Positions 1-11,425 of a stretch of DNA of 64,000 nt are shown piece by piece (the stretch's first letter is position 1; every line of letters starts with the position of its first letter). The DNA comes from Owenia fusiformis (lineage: Eukaryota; Annelida; Polychaeta; Sabellida; Oweniidae). The position numbers and the translations under genes were made by a program. The notes under the pieces are model-generated. The model was given only the letters and a program-made list of their open reading frames with translations, was not told the origin of the DNA and did no database searches. Location: NCBI GenBank assembly GCA_903813345.2, contig CAIIXF020000010.1, forward strand, positions 21,215,181-21,279,180, written 5' to 3'.

Positions 1-169
1 CAAAGCTCAATTTTGGGATTATTTTGACAAAACTTATATTCTCACAAAAATAATGTCATTGCTGGTTTATTAAAGTAAAACTCATATAAAATACAATCAA
101 AATTGAACAGAGGAGGATTGAATGGATAGGGGAGTTATATGTCTAAACATAAACCTAAACCAGAAAACT

Positions 170-560
170 GTGCTCATTGTGAAAATGCCATTGCTCATTG
201 TGAAAGTGAAGCTGCTTTTGTTCTGATATTTCTAACATCAAATGGCAGCTATCTTGTTTTTCCCCCTTCAAATTAAAATGGCGGAAAATTCAAAAAATTT
301 GAAAAAGAATTAAATCCTTACATATATTTAAAAAAAAAGATTTTCTTTTTAATTCTTCATGGTCTTTAAGTTATTTCTATTTTATATGCCATACAGGTTG
401 CCATTGGTGTTTTTTCTATGATAATTATTGATTGTTTTCTGTTACTTATTTTGACTCTCAGCAGGGGGTTTATTTTGCATTAATACTCATGAAATAGTAA
501 ATATACTTATCACATACATTTAACTGAGGGACCAAAAGGGCATATATCTAGACTCATCCT
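170..560. repeat. Dispersed repeat, inverted second copy at 45785-46190
   Basis: A roughly 390 bp stretch recurs in reverse orientation inside the large POLG intron at 45785-46190. Both contain the same ordered blocks: the phrase 'gagcaatgag' region, the 'ccccccttcaaattaaa' block next to a gcggaaaattcaaa stretch, and the block reading ccaaaagggcatatatctag. Neither copy has a convincing reading frame. Ends and family were not determined; an interspersed element of unknown class is the best description. Confidence 0.6.
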
Positions 561-904
561 TTACACAAATTTGGGAGTTGATAAATAAACTCAGTAACAC
601 TTGATAACCCTCCCCCCTCGCTTGAAAAATAATGCTGGGGAGATCACTGAATGCCTTAGAGTATATTTGCATCTCCAATGAATAATTAATCTCAGTAAAA
701 AGTACCCTGTGCTTTAACAAAACATTGTGGGGAGGTATGTATGTGGAGTAGGGGGAGGGGCTCATAAGGGCTTGTAGCTGTGTTTTCAATATAAATTGAA
801 ATATAGATGGCAGCATGGGTGTTGGTAGGTCCAGAATACATGTAAATGTATTACAAGAGTCACTTAATTTCTTGATTTCCATTTGGATCAACTTAAAACA
901 CCAT

Positions 905-1065
905 TAAGTGATCTCCTCAGCATTTTTTCTCAGGTGGGTGCAAAAACTCTCATTTTTACAAATTAGACAAAAATTTGTGGAAATATGCCAATGATTTTTT
1001 TCATTTTTAGGTGGGTGCAGACTGATTTTCAGGTGGGTGCAAGCATATTTTCAAAATCTCAGGTG
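905..1065. repeat. Short irregular repeat of AGGTGGGTGCA
   Basis: The word (c)aggtgggtgca occurs about four times in 160 bases (near 931, 1010, 1030 and, with one change, 1050). Spacing is irregular, so this is a degenerate motif cluster and not a clean satellite. No function is evident. Confidence 0.45.
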
Positions 1066-2109
1066 GTTGCTGCGCCCATCTTGCTTTATGCTGGGGAGAT
1101 CACTGCCAGTTGAATCTAATCATATGAACCTATTGACATATGGATTGTTATTTATTATTAAAATTGTGACACTTATAAGAGTAAATGAATTTTTAATCTT
1201 TAAAGGTTTTTCAACATTGTGTAAATGGGGATTTAGCTTGAGCTTTTTCAGAAGACTTAAAAATCTTTAGAATTTGAGTAAAAGTAAATGAAGCTAGCTC
1301 TATTGATAGAAAACAACATATAGAATTCAAATATGCCATTAAAAAGAAGAAACTGTTGGTCTTTAATTAATGGTTACAAATGCAGATCAATTAAAAACAT
1401 GACTTAAAAAAACATGACTTTATGGAAACCATCTGATTAATAAAAAAAAATCAACATCACATTTACAGCTTCCTCAATTTTTTTTAGTTTCAAAAGATGT
1501 ACTGAATAGTGTTAGGTTGCCAGGCTGAGAACATCTTCCCAAGAATCTATGCAACCTTATGCAGTCATCATTTCCACATCATCATTGCACACAGAATATC
1601 TTTCTAACAATACATTCAAAAGATAGGGAGACGCATTAAGGACTAAGGCACACCCAAAGAGTACATTAAATCAATAGAATTAAGGTTGTGATTAATAAGA
1701 ATCATTGCTTATGAAAACTCTTGGAAATGTAGGAAAATTCAGAATGGATATATTTTTAATACTCACATAATAGTACATTTCCTCTTCTTTAACTTCTTAT
1801 CTCAGACATAAATTCATCTTCTGAAAGTACAAAATGGGGTTCATGATTTAGATCTAAAACATTTGAGCAGCTCTTGCTATTTTTGAGTATGTATGTTTGG
1901 TATTTTGATGCAATCCTCAATGGATTCACATGTTTCTCTATTAATAAATTCATTTGTTGAAATTAAGAGATCTCTAAAACACTAAATGATATATACTACA
2001 TTCCCTTTTTAAACTCAAAAAGTAGAAAACAGCAATTGTGAATAATTCCAAATGAAATAAGATTATTTTAGTCAATATTCAAACATATGAACCCTCACAT
2101 AAAGAGACT

Positions 2110-2290
2110 GATTGAGAGAGTGAATGAGTAAGTGAACTTCTGAATGAGAGTGAGAGAATGACTTTAAGGAAGTGAGTGACTTACTAAGTGACTGAGTAAG
2201 TGGCTTGCTGGGTGGCTGGATGGCGGGCTTGCTGGCTGGCTTGCTGGGTGGCTGGGTGGCTGGATGGCGGGCTTGCTGAGTGGCTGGCTG
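2110..2290. repeat. Degenerate GAGT/GGCT minisatellite
   Basis: The plus strand changes gradually from gagtgaatgagtaagtga words to repeated ctggctggcttgctgggtgg words, a low-complexity tract of 4-base units grouped into units of about 16-20 bases. The minus-strand translation (Gln/Pro/Ser/Lys-rich repeats) is a by-product of the tract and is not a credible protein. Confidence 0.7.
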
Positions 2291-2334
2291 ATCAACTCCA
2301 CATTTTGGAGATAAGCTTAAACATAAGTTAAGAT

Positions 2335-3080
2335 GTAAGTTAACTACAGCCCATTTCAGTTTTATTTCGTCAGTAGAACCCCAAAAATATGAAATCAGGA
2401 GACCATTGTGCAATAATATTTGGAAAAGTATATTCATATTGTACATGAATGACATTTGTATATTTCAGATCATTTAGTTCTGTTTTGTGCAATAAGCCTG
2501 TGCCCTCTTATAATGAATTTCAGCCATGTTACAAAGTATCTTTTTGAAAATACTATGGCAGAGAAGCATACATGCTATCTATTGCAAGACTTATGCCTGG
2601 CACAACCGTCACCAGGTTATTAAGTGTTTTTAAGTTTCGCAAGGATCTTGCCATGGCCGTGGTAGTGTTATCGCGAAAGCCTGGTATAATGACAATGCTA
2701 TACTATATTGCAAGGCTTGTCACGACCGTGGTAATGTTAAAGCACGATATGACTGTGACAATGGTTATATTAAATGGCATTTAGAAGCATTGTAAATTTC
2801 ATAGAATGATTAACTACCTTAAATATGTGAATCTAGACTTCTATACATGAACATGGTACTCAGGTACATTGAAACGTGAACTTTTAGATTCATTTAGAGT
2901 CCATTTCACTGTTTCATTGCGTCAGTAGAATGGCAAAAATAAGAAATTGGGAGACCATTGTGCAATAATATATGGAAAAGTATATTCATAATGTACATGA
3001 ATGACATTTGTATATTTCAGATTTTTTAGTTTTATGTGCAATAAGCCTGTGCCGTCTTGTAATATGAAGAATTTCAGCCA
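2335..3080. repeat. Two direct copies of a dispersed repeat
   Basis: A block of about 130-180 bases appears near 2345-2535 and again near 2895-3080. It is recognisable by a cagtagaa...aaaaata block, then gaccattgtgcaataata, then gtacatgaatgacatttgta, then caataagcctgtgcc. A third copy lies inverted at about 4575-4735 and a more diverged one at about 6050-6145. The TTAA-flanked elements listed below interrupt this family, so the copies look like an older repeat split by later insertions. Confidence 0.6.
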
Positions 3081-3086
3081 TGTTAA

Positions 3087-4093
3087 GGCGACGCTATATT
3101 AAATAAAAAGTACAAAAAATGACTGCCATATTTTTTTGATAAAGACACATGTTTTTAAAATCTGTTTACCTTGTATATGAATTGTGTATCTTGACTAATG
3201 AAACATGTCAAAGTTACCATCACACATAAACGCATTTTTCCAAACTATGAATTCGAGGTGCATGGATCCCCAAAGCTAGCATGAAGAGTGCGAAGTGAGG
3301 CTAATTTTTGAAAGTTTCAAGGAGTAGCCTAGCAACAGTCACACATTTGCAAGAGTCTAAAATTTCCACAAATCATCTTACCTTACCAAGGAACAACGAA
3401 GGAGCATGAAAATGTGTACTTCTTGCATTGTTAGAGTATAATAAAGCTCAAACCATTGTGAATTCTAAATATTTCATGTCCACCATTTTGTTTCCTGGAA
3501 CTATTTTTTAGTCCAGAGTTATCTTCATTCATGTTTCCATTGTTTATCATTCATAAAGCCTCTATCATGTATCTATCATGATAATTACACTGTAATAGAT
3601 AAAACATACAAGTGATAATCCATGCCACTTGGTGTAGTCACAAAACTTGCATGAGGATTAATCAGGAAGTCTAGAAGTAGTTCCGGCAAACAAAATGTGG
3701 ACATGAAATATTTGGAATTTACAATGGTTTGAGGTTTATTATACTCTAACAATGCAAGAAGTGCACATTTTCATGCTCCTTCGTTGTTCCTGGGAAAGGT
3801 AAGATGATTTGTGGAAATTTTAGACTCTTGCAAATGTGTGACTGTTGCAAGGCTACTCCTTGAAACTTTCAAAAATTAGCCTCACTTCGCACTCTTCATG
3901 CTAGCTTTGGGGATCCATGCACCTCCAATTCATAGTTTGGAAAAATGCGTTTATGTGTGATGTTAACTTTGACATGTTTCATTAGTCAAGATACACAATT
4001 CATATACAAGGTAAACAGATTTTAAAAACATGTGTCTTTATCAAAAAAATATGGCAGTCATTTTTTGTACTTATTATTTAATATAGCGTCGCC
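3087..4093. mobile_element. Palindromic TTAA-flanked MITE (piggyBac-like target), copy 1
   Basis: Two arms of about 425 bases (3087-3510 and 3670-4093) are near-perfect reverse complements around a short spacer. The element starts GGCGACGCTATATTAAAT and ends with its reverse complement. It is flanked by TTAA at 3083-3086 and 4094-4097, as expected for elements mobilised by piggyBac-type transposases. There is no transposase frame, so it is non-autonomous. Its right TTAA is also the left TTAA of the next element. Confidence 0.8.
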
Positions 4094-4097
4094 TTAA

Positions 4098-4501
4098 GGT
4101 TCAGCTCGAAAGTAACATTTTGGTAAAAAATTGCTATACCTGCACATGTTATTTTCTGGTACATAATTAAGTATGAAGGCATGTGTGTATTTCCTTGCTT
4201 TTTTCAGGAAAGTATCATTACACTGTCTACTTTTAGTAAACCTGGAAACAGGTCATTGGTAGCTCCTGTGTTGTCTGGAAACTTTGAAAGAAAATTTGGA
4301 AAAACAGGAAGTGTGAAATATCAAAATTCCCTGGAGTTCCCTTTGAACGCCTACCAGATATTCTAAAAGAAGACAATGTAATGATACTTTCCTGAAAAAA
4401 GCAAGGAAATTGATACATGCCTTCATACTTTATTTTGTACCAGAAAATAACATGTGCAGGTATAGCAATTTTTTACCAAAATGTTACTTTCCAGCTGTAC
4501 C
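4098..4501. mobile_element. Palindromic TTAA-flanked MITE, copy 2 (different family)
   Basis: The terminal inverted repeats begin GGTTCAGCTCGAAAG (left) and GGTACAGCTGGAAAG (right, reverse complement) and extend inward about 180 bases, leaving a short centre near 4300. It is flanked by TTAA at 4094-4097 and 4502-4505. The sequence is unrelated to its left neighbour but uses the same target tetranucleotide. It has no coding capacity. Confidence 0.78.
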
Positions 4502-4751
4502 TTAATCTTATTGAAAATAACATGGCAGAGAAGCATCCCAATATAAGAGGCCACACACTTTATAAGCCAAACTAGAAGCAATCCAAGATATACAAATGTC
4601 ATTCATGTACATTATGAATATACTTTTCCATATATTATTGCACAATGGTCTCTCAATTTCTTATTTTTGCCGTTCTACTGACGAAATGAAGCAGTGAAAT
4701 GGACTCTAGTCTTCTTAGTTTTTTGTGCAGTAAGCCTGTGTCCTCTTTTAA

Positions 4752-5998
4752 GGTAACTTATAACTTAATCAAAAAATCCAAGATGGCCGAAACCAGGAAG
4801 CACATGGCATTTGAGTATAATCTGACCATCAAAAGTCTTTTGGTTGGATTTTCTCTCAATTTTTTAGTTCCACTTATCATTTATATAACCAAGCTCACTG
4901 TGGTAATGCAAATAGAAACAGTAAACATTTTGGAATGGGAATTTGAGTCTTCTGAAAATGTGACAGAAAAATCGACAAAAAGAGTAGCACGGCAAAGGTC
5001 CCTGAACATTTTTTTTTTCTAATTTCTCTGAAACATCCCTTTAATATAGCCCAAAATGGAAGGAGCTTTAGAATTTTGAAACCTCTCATAAATTAAAAAA
5101 ATAGAAAAAAACAATTTGAGAAGTGTACTTTTTTCCTTATTTTGATCCCAATTTTTTTTATCGGGTAATTTTTCAAATTTCCGTTGCTCCTTCGTTTTTG
5201 ATATATGTTTGAAGTATATTTTCTGAAATGTTCAGATATTTTGAATCATTGGTTTTTCACGATTAAGTTAAGGTAACTTATAACTTAATCAAAAAATACA
5301 AGATGGCCGAAACCAGGAAGCACATGGCATTTGAGTATAATCTGACCATCAAAATTAACTGTCTTTTGGTTGGATTTTCTCTCAATTTTTTAGTTCCACT
5401 TATCATTTATATAACCAGGCTCACTGTGGTAATGCAAATAGAAACAGTAAACATTTTGGAATGGGAATTTGAGTCCTCTGAAAATGTGACTGAAAAATTG
5501 ACTAAAAGAGTAGCACGGCAAAGGTCCCTGAACATTTTTTTTCTAATTTCTCTGAAACATCCCTTTAATATAGCCCAAAATGGAAGGAGCTTTAGAATTT
5601 TGAAATCTCTCATACAAATTTAAAAAAAATAGAAAAAAACAATTTGAGAAGTGTACTTTTTTCCTTATTTTGATCCCAATTTTTTTATCGGGTAATTTTT
5701 CAAATTTCCGTTGCTCCTTCGTTTTTGATATATGTTTGAAGTATATTTTCTGAAATGTTCAGATATTTTGAATCAGCGGTTTTTCACGGGCTACTCCTAG
5801 AAAAAAATCTTCTCAAATTCTTTAAACGGCACTTTTTTCTCAAACTAAAGTTTTTTGTTGTTCTTTGATGTCTTTGTAATGATTACAGTGTACAAGCATA
5901 TGTGAAATAATAAAAACGACTTCTCAGGAAGAGTTTGAAAATTTCAAGATTGTGAAATTTTCAATTTTTTCTGAAAATCGATTAAGTTAACAGTCACC
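4752..5998. mobile_element. TTAA-flanked element with tandem 520 bp duplication
   Basis: It is flanked by TTAA at 4748-4751 and 5999-6002. Left end GGTAACTTATAACTTAATC; right end, reverse complement, GGTGACTGTTAACTTAATC. The segment 4752-5257 is repeated almost exactly at 5272-5787; the second copy continues about 200 bases further before the right end. An internal TTAA at 5268-5271 precedes the second left end, which fits two copies inserted head to tail with the first lacking part of its right end. The two similar roughly 106-aa translations are the same non-coding sequence read twice. Confidence 0.7.
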
Positions 5999-6469
5999 TT
6001 AACAGTCACCTTATTTAAGAATTTGTAAGCGATGTTATCTTTTTGCAGGTTAAACAAATGTCATTTATGTACAATAGGAATATATTTTTTAATTATTATT
6101 GCAAAATGATCTTTTGATTTTACGCAATAAAACACTGAAATGGGCGATAATAGAGAGATCTGCTCACTATTACGGGAAATTCACGAGTTTATGTGGAATT
6201 TATCTGTCAAAAACATTATCATGTTTGATCCTCGTTTAGTCTAGTTTACTTTGAGCAACTTCTTACCTTCAAATCTGCTATCTTGACTACAAACTGAGTA
6301 CAAAACCTCCACTGAGTTTACCACGTGAGGGTACAACAATATTGAATTTCGGCCAGTCAGTATGCCATAATGATTGCTCCCAAAAATAGCACGGCCTAGG
6401 AGCGCTCTGATTGGTTGGATTTACAGCACGGGTTAGGAGCGTCTATTGTTTGGATTTCGAACCTCAAAC

Positions 6470-6540
6470 CCGGGTTCAATAGAAATTCAAACACGTGCTA
6501 CACATCTTAGCACGTGCTACACATCTTAGCACGTATGGCA
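6470..6540. repeat. Two-unit tandem repeat of CACGTGCTACACATCTTAG
   Basis: A unit of about 21 bases, cacgtgctacacatcttag, occurs twice and begins a third time. Each unit contains the palindrome CACGTG. It lies at the edge of a locally GC-richer stretch and no gene start could be tied to it. Confidence 0.5.
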
Positions 6541-6639
6541 CGGGTGCAATATGTATTCGGCATGGAGTGCTTCTGCAATTTGTGGGCGATTTGAGATTCA
6601 TAAATATACGACAATTTTCCATATCCTCTGTACACAGGC

Positions 6640-6890
6640 ATCGTCGGACCCCGTACAAGCCCGTACGGAGCTCGTTGAGTCAACGGGCCCTGCACAACCT
6701 CGTACGGGCCTCGTTACGAGTCTCGTAATTGCTTGTAATTTTCGAGCCTCGTTATAGCTTGTAATTACAAGACCCGTAATAGCTCGTAATTTTCGATCCC
6801 CGTACTTATCCGTACGGTGCCCGTAACGACCCCCGTAATAAATCGTAATTTTCGATCCCCGTACTTGCTCGTACGGTGCCTGGACCTGAT
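6640..6890. repeat. CGTA-rich degenerate tandem array, period about 55-57
   Basis: About 14 occurrences of CGTA fall in 250 bases of otherwise AT-rich DNA. Longer units repeat, for example aattttcgatccccgtactt at about 6791 and 6848, with a diverged version near 6736. Several ORFs overlap here on both strands only because the tract lacks stop codons. It is listed as a satellite-like array. Confidence 0.55.
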
Positions 6891-8659
6891 TACGATGTCG
6901 CATATTGCTTTTTGCATTTTCACATACTCTAGACACGACTTTAGTTGAAAACGATGGATGAGTGATGAAGAAATCACAAAAAGCGTGATTATGATTTTTT
7001 TAGTATTACTGCATTCTCGTTTCCAGTTTATGGGTCTGAGATGTAAGACGAAAGATCATGCAAAAGTACAGCATGATACTGTACAACACAAAGATATCAA
7101 ACAAAACATATGCATAAAACATTAAAAATATGAATTGATATTCTCGAATTATCCTAAAGGAGGGCGAGTTGTATGTAGAATGAATCGGGGGATTTTTTTC
7201 ATGAATTTCGCTTATGTTTTTCATCCAAAAAACATCAATACACTTTAAAACATTTTGTTTACTTTAAGATTACACCATGTAATCCAAAAATATATTTCTC
7301 GTTTTCAAAGATAATCCATGGATTAACACCCAGGTATTTTTATTTTTCAAACTTCAGAGGGCTGGGAATCATTGATGCTCAACGCTTTTGAATATGATAA
7401 ATGCTGTTTTAAATAGGTTTTACGTATGCCAATAATTTCTCAAATTATGTAAGCTGAATGCATTCCATAATCCCTCTTGGAGGAATCCAATGGTAATCCA
7501 ATGGTAGTTCCAAGCAGATTTTTAGATGGCAGGTAAGTAAATTCTTTAGTACTCGCCTTATTGGGTTGAGTTAGTTTATATTCAAAAATTATATTATGAT
7601 TCTGTAAAGATGTCAGTGTGGATGCTATATAGATTGCACACGTATGGTAAGCTGTATAATCCTATATTATGTAACACAAGTACAGTTTTGGTTGACATGA
7701 TTGTGACTGAGTGAGAGATTAAACTCTTTAAGTAAGTTCTGCATGTTGATAATTTTTACTAATTTTGGTGATGAATAAATTATCTGATAATTATAAATTG
7801 GGCAATATTTTTGACATTTTAAGTGGATATAAAGAATTATGGTAACATACACCATGGACCATGCATACACATACAATTACAAATGTGAAAATATTGTCCC
7901 TTTCATTGATTATTGGTATTTATAATCATGAAAATTATTGAATGCTATACAGATATGTAGGTCAGTATTACATAATCGTGAAATGAATAAGTCTGAATAT
8001 ATCATTGGTCAGAAAACACTAAAACCTGCTTGAAACTGTAAAAGTTTATACACTCTATTCCACACTGTATAGAAATGAAATAACTTACACTATAAGTAAC
8101 TGTGAGCCAATCATTGCATAGAAAAACTCTATGCACTGTTTATAAGATTCACTGAGACAAGTGGGTCAATACTTCATGTACTTTATGTGCTCTCACACAA
8201 TTACCTTCCCTTGCATAAAGTTGCTGTACAGTTATATGTAACTGAATATTGTATATTCATCACAAACAACTTTAGCAAAATGATGGTTCGACGAAATGGA
8301 CGGTTCGCTAAAACCAATAAACCAGGCAATCCAGGCCAATTTAGAAAGAAACTAGATAGCGTGATAGCGAATGAGGATAGTAAGTGAAATATATTTTGCA
8401 AAGGTCAGCTTGTAAACTACTGGGTAACCCTAAATGATGAGAAATATGTACAAAATATGTTTTGCATGATTTATTCATATCCCAATGATTTAACTCCTTC
8501 ACTGCATCTAATAAGGTATATACTTAGGTGGTTCAAAAAGTTTTGCAGTTGATGCCATAACTTAAAGGAAAATAGGACTTTTACAATGAAACTTGGTACA
8601 CATATGTGTTATACATTTATACATTATATGTTAAAAGGAAGAGGTGCGATTATTGGCAA

Positions 8660-9345
8660 ATACCCCTATGGTCAAAATGAATAATTGTTAGGTGTAACAT
8701 GAAGAATAGAATGTCATATAACTCTTTGGAAAATATTAAAATGCTCGGGCACACATAGGCTGAGATAGGGGTCATTTAGTTTAGTAAGGTTGTGTTGCCT
8801 TACATGGGGCTGTGCTTCATTGACTTAACATGAGGATATCAGCAGATCCCAATAGAGGCCATTGGTTTCTATTGATTATCAAATACCAAAAATACACTAT
8901 GACCTGAATCGATTGCAAACTTAATAATTTCACAATATGGCACTAATGGTTTATCTCATCAAATGTGCAAATATGAAGTTTGCAATCGATTTAGGTCATA
9001 CTTAAAATTAAAAGATTGTACATTTTTTCATCATTTTTTCCCTACAAAATGGCTATAGAAAAATGCTCCAAAAACAACTTTTACACTTATCAAAAATCAT
9101 ACAACTTTGTAAAACCAAAGAATATACTATTTTATTTCATTATGTAGTAACATATTTGGATAAGCTGTAGGGATGCGTAGGATGCAAATGGATTTTGACA
9201 GACACAAAAATACTTCCTGGTTTGGAATCATATGCCTCTACACTTCATGATTGAATTATGACCCTAATAAGTGGCCTATACATCAATACAGTGCTGAATA
9301 TAGGTCAACAAGATACTAGTGTGCATATAAATGTAATAATTAAAG
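8660..9345. repeat. Inner inverted-repeat arm, left (partner 10352-11045)
   Basis: This 690-base arm matches 10352-11045 in reverse complement at roughly 80-85% by eye, with small indels, so it is older than the outer arms. It contains a local hairpin at about 8896-9000 bounded by gacctgaatcgattgcaaac and its near complement; the partner arm has the same hairpin at about 10700-10802. No frame is supported. Confidence 0.6.
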
Positions 9346-10351
9346 CAGAATACTCATTTTGAAAAATCAGATGAATTATTTTTTTTCTCATGGGGAGATC
9401 CCAATGGAGGGTGTATAAGGTCCTTTGGGACCTCAATTTTGATTGGTTCTTGAGAGATGGTTGCTAAGGTAACCAGAGTGGTGGGTACCATGTTCAACCC
9501 GAAATTACGTTTTTTCAAATAGTTTTCTTGCTTGAATAAACTCTTTGCAAAGTGGCAGTTAGCAGGTGTAAGTGTCTTTGGGTGGCTATTTTTCTTCAAA
9601 TTCTTCAATTTTTTGCCAGCTGTCAACACATTCTGGCAATGCTTAAATTTTAATAGAATTATTTTGATATTTTACTAACTGTATAATATGTAGTTTGCAT
9701 TACTGTTGATAAATAAATAAATGATTGCACTGTTCAGTAAAGAAATATACCAATTGTATTATTTAAACTGACTATACACTATAGAAATGATTTTCATTGA
9801 AAAATCAAATCAGTACCAAAATTATGGTTACCCTGTAGTAGTGAAAGGCACATTAAAAATGAATATCACCCCCTTCAATCTATTTTTACAGGTTTTTATG
9901 ATTATTTCAGATTTTTCTATAGTTTGCGTAAACAGGACGGTGAATTTTCTTCATTTTTCATCAAACATTTTGTCTTACCAATATTTATTATATCTGTCAA
10001 TTTTATCAAAATCGCGCCGCTACGTTTGAAAATAATTCAAATCATGTAGTTTTTCCCATTGAGCTCCATTATAAAAATTTTCAAACTTAATATTTTAAAA
10101 TTCTACGCGGTGAAAAGTTGCATATTGAGTAGTTAGTTAATGTTATGGTGTTAAAAATTCAAAACAAAAAGGAATAAAGAAAAAATGCCACAGAGAAGTC
10201 TCAATAGAGTCTCTTTAAAATCAGATTGGCTTACAAGTACCCTAAGCTATTTTCACATTTTTTATTGCAAGAAAATCTTTTTGCAAGGGTTACAAAGGTT
10301 GAAATATTGTGGTGGCTCTATTTGGCTGGAGTTTAATATTCAGACCTAGCT

Positions 10352-11045
10352 ATAGGTATTATTACATTTATATGTACACTAGTATCTTGTTGACCTATAT
10401 TCAGCACTGTATTGATGAATGGGCCACTTATTAGGGCCAATATTCAATCATAAAGTGTACAGGGGTAGAGATGCCAAACCAAGAAGTCTTTTTGTGTCTG
10501 TCAAAATCCATTTGCATCCTACACATCCCAACATATTATCCAAATATGTTTTTAATTAATGAAACGTAACAGTATAACCTTTGGATTTAGAAAGTTGTAT
10601 GGGATTTCATTAGTGTAAAAGTTGCTTTTGAAGCATTTTTCTATAGCCATTTTGTAGGAAAAAAATGATGGAAAAAATGTATAATCTTTTAATTTGAAGT
10701 ATGACCTGAATCGATTGCAAACTTTATATTTGCACATCTGATGTGATATACCATTTGTGTCATACTGTGAAATTATTTAATTTGCAATCGATTCAGGTCA
10801 TAGTGTATTTTAGGTATTTTTGTGAAAATCAATAGAAACCAATGGCCTCTATTGGAATTGATGATATCCACATGTTAAGTCAATGGAGCCCATTCAATGG
10901 CAAGTCAATACACCCTTGCTGAACTAAATGACCTCAACCTCAGCCCATGTGGGTCCAAACGCTCAAATATTTTCCACAGTATTATGTGACATTGTATTCT
11001 TTATGTTACACCTAAAAATGATTCATTTTGTTCATGGGGATATCA
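10352..11045. repeat. Inner inverted-repeat arm, right (partner 8660-9345)
   Basis: Reverse-complement partner of 8660-9345. The 1 kb loop between the arms (9346-10351) holds no recognisable gene. Confidence 0.6.
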
Positions 11046-11267
11046 TAATGGAAAGTGCACTAGACCCTTATTGTAATTGTATGATATTGTATTTGTGATT
11101 TGAATATACACTGTGATATTTGAGAAATGTTTGATGAATGTTTTGTTTTAGTTTCATTGCAATTTATAACCCTAATATCCTTCCCAGAATCCTTCCTTGT
11201 CTTCCAATTTTCTAATAACCTCAGAAGTTCCTACTTTTTAAAAAAAATACAATTTTCCATGATCATT

Positions 11268-11425
11268 TTTATGTCACCACCACAAGTGGTGACATATTGT
11301 TATGGTCTCAAACTTTTTTGTGGACGGTGTTCAGTGGTTGGTGTTTATCATTTTGCAGTTGGTGTTTGGCAGTTGGTGTCTGTAACAAATGGCAGGTATT
11401 GACATTTTGCATGTGAATGCCTTGT
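11268..11425. repeat. Short dispersed element ending in CACCAC...GTGGTGAC hairpin
   Basis: A block of about 160 bases is repeated in reverse orientation at about 62990-63100. It begins with a small hairpin (gtcaccaccacaagtggtgac), then tgttatggtctc, several ttggtgtt words, and tgtaacaaatggca. A third copy of only the hairpin is at about 58635-58662. It looks like a small SINE- or MITE-type family; the class is unknown. Confidence 0.55.

Noticed and set aside
2072-2455. Gln/Pro/Ser-rich minus-strand protein
   Set aside because: Its repeats translate the GGCT/GAGT minisatellite and the rest is the dispersed repeat found at 2.9 and 4.6 kb.
4699-5623. Two similar frames of about 106 residues (MAETRKHMAFEYNLTI...) as a tandem gene pair
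   Set aside because: They come from the duplicated block of a TTAA-flanked element and include its non-coding ends; similarity is at the DNA level throughout.
8187-8401. 66-codon frames on both strands near 8.3 kb
   Set aside because: Short, unsupported by splice sites, and inside the 5 kb inverted-repeat element.
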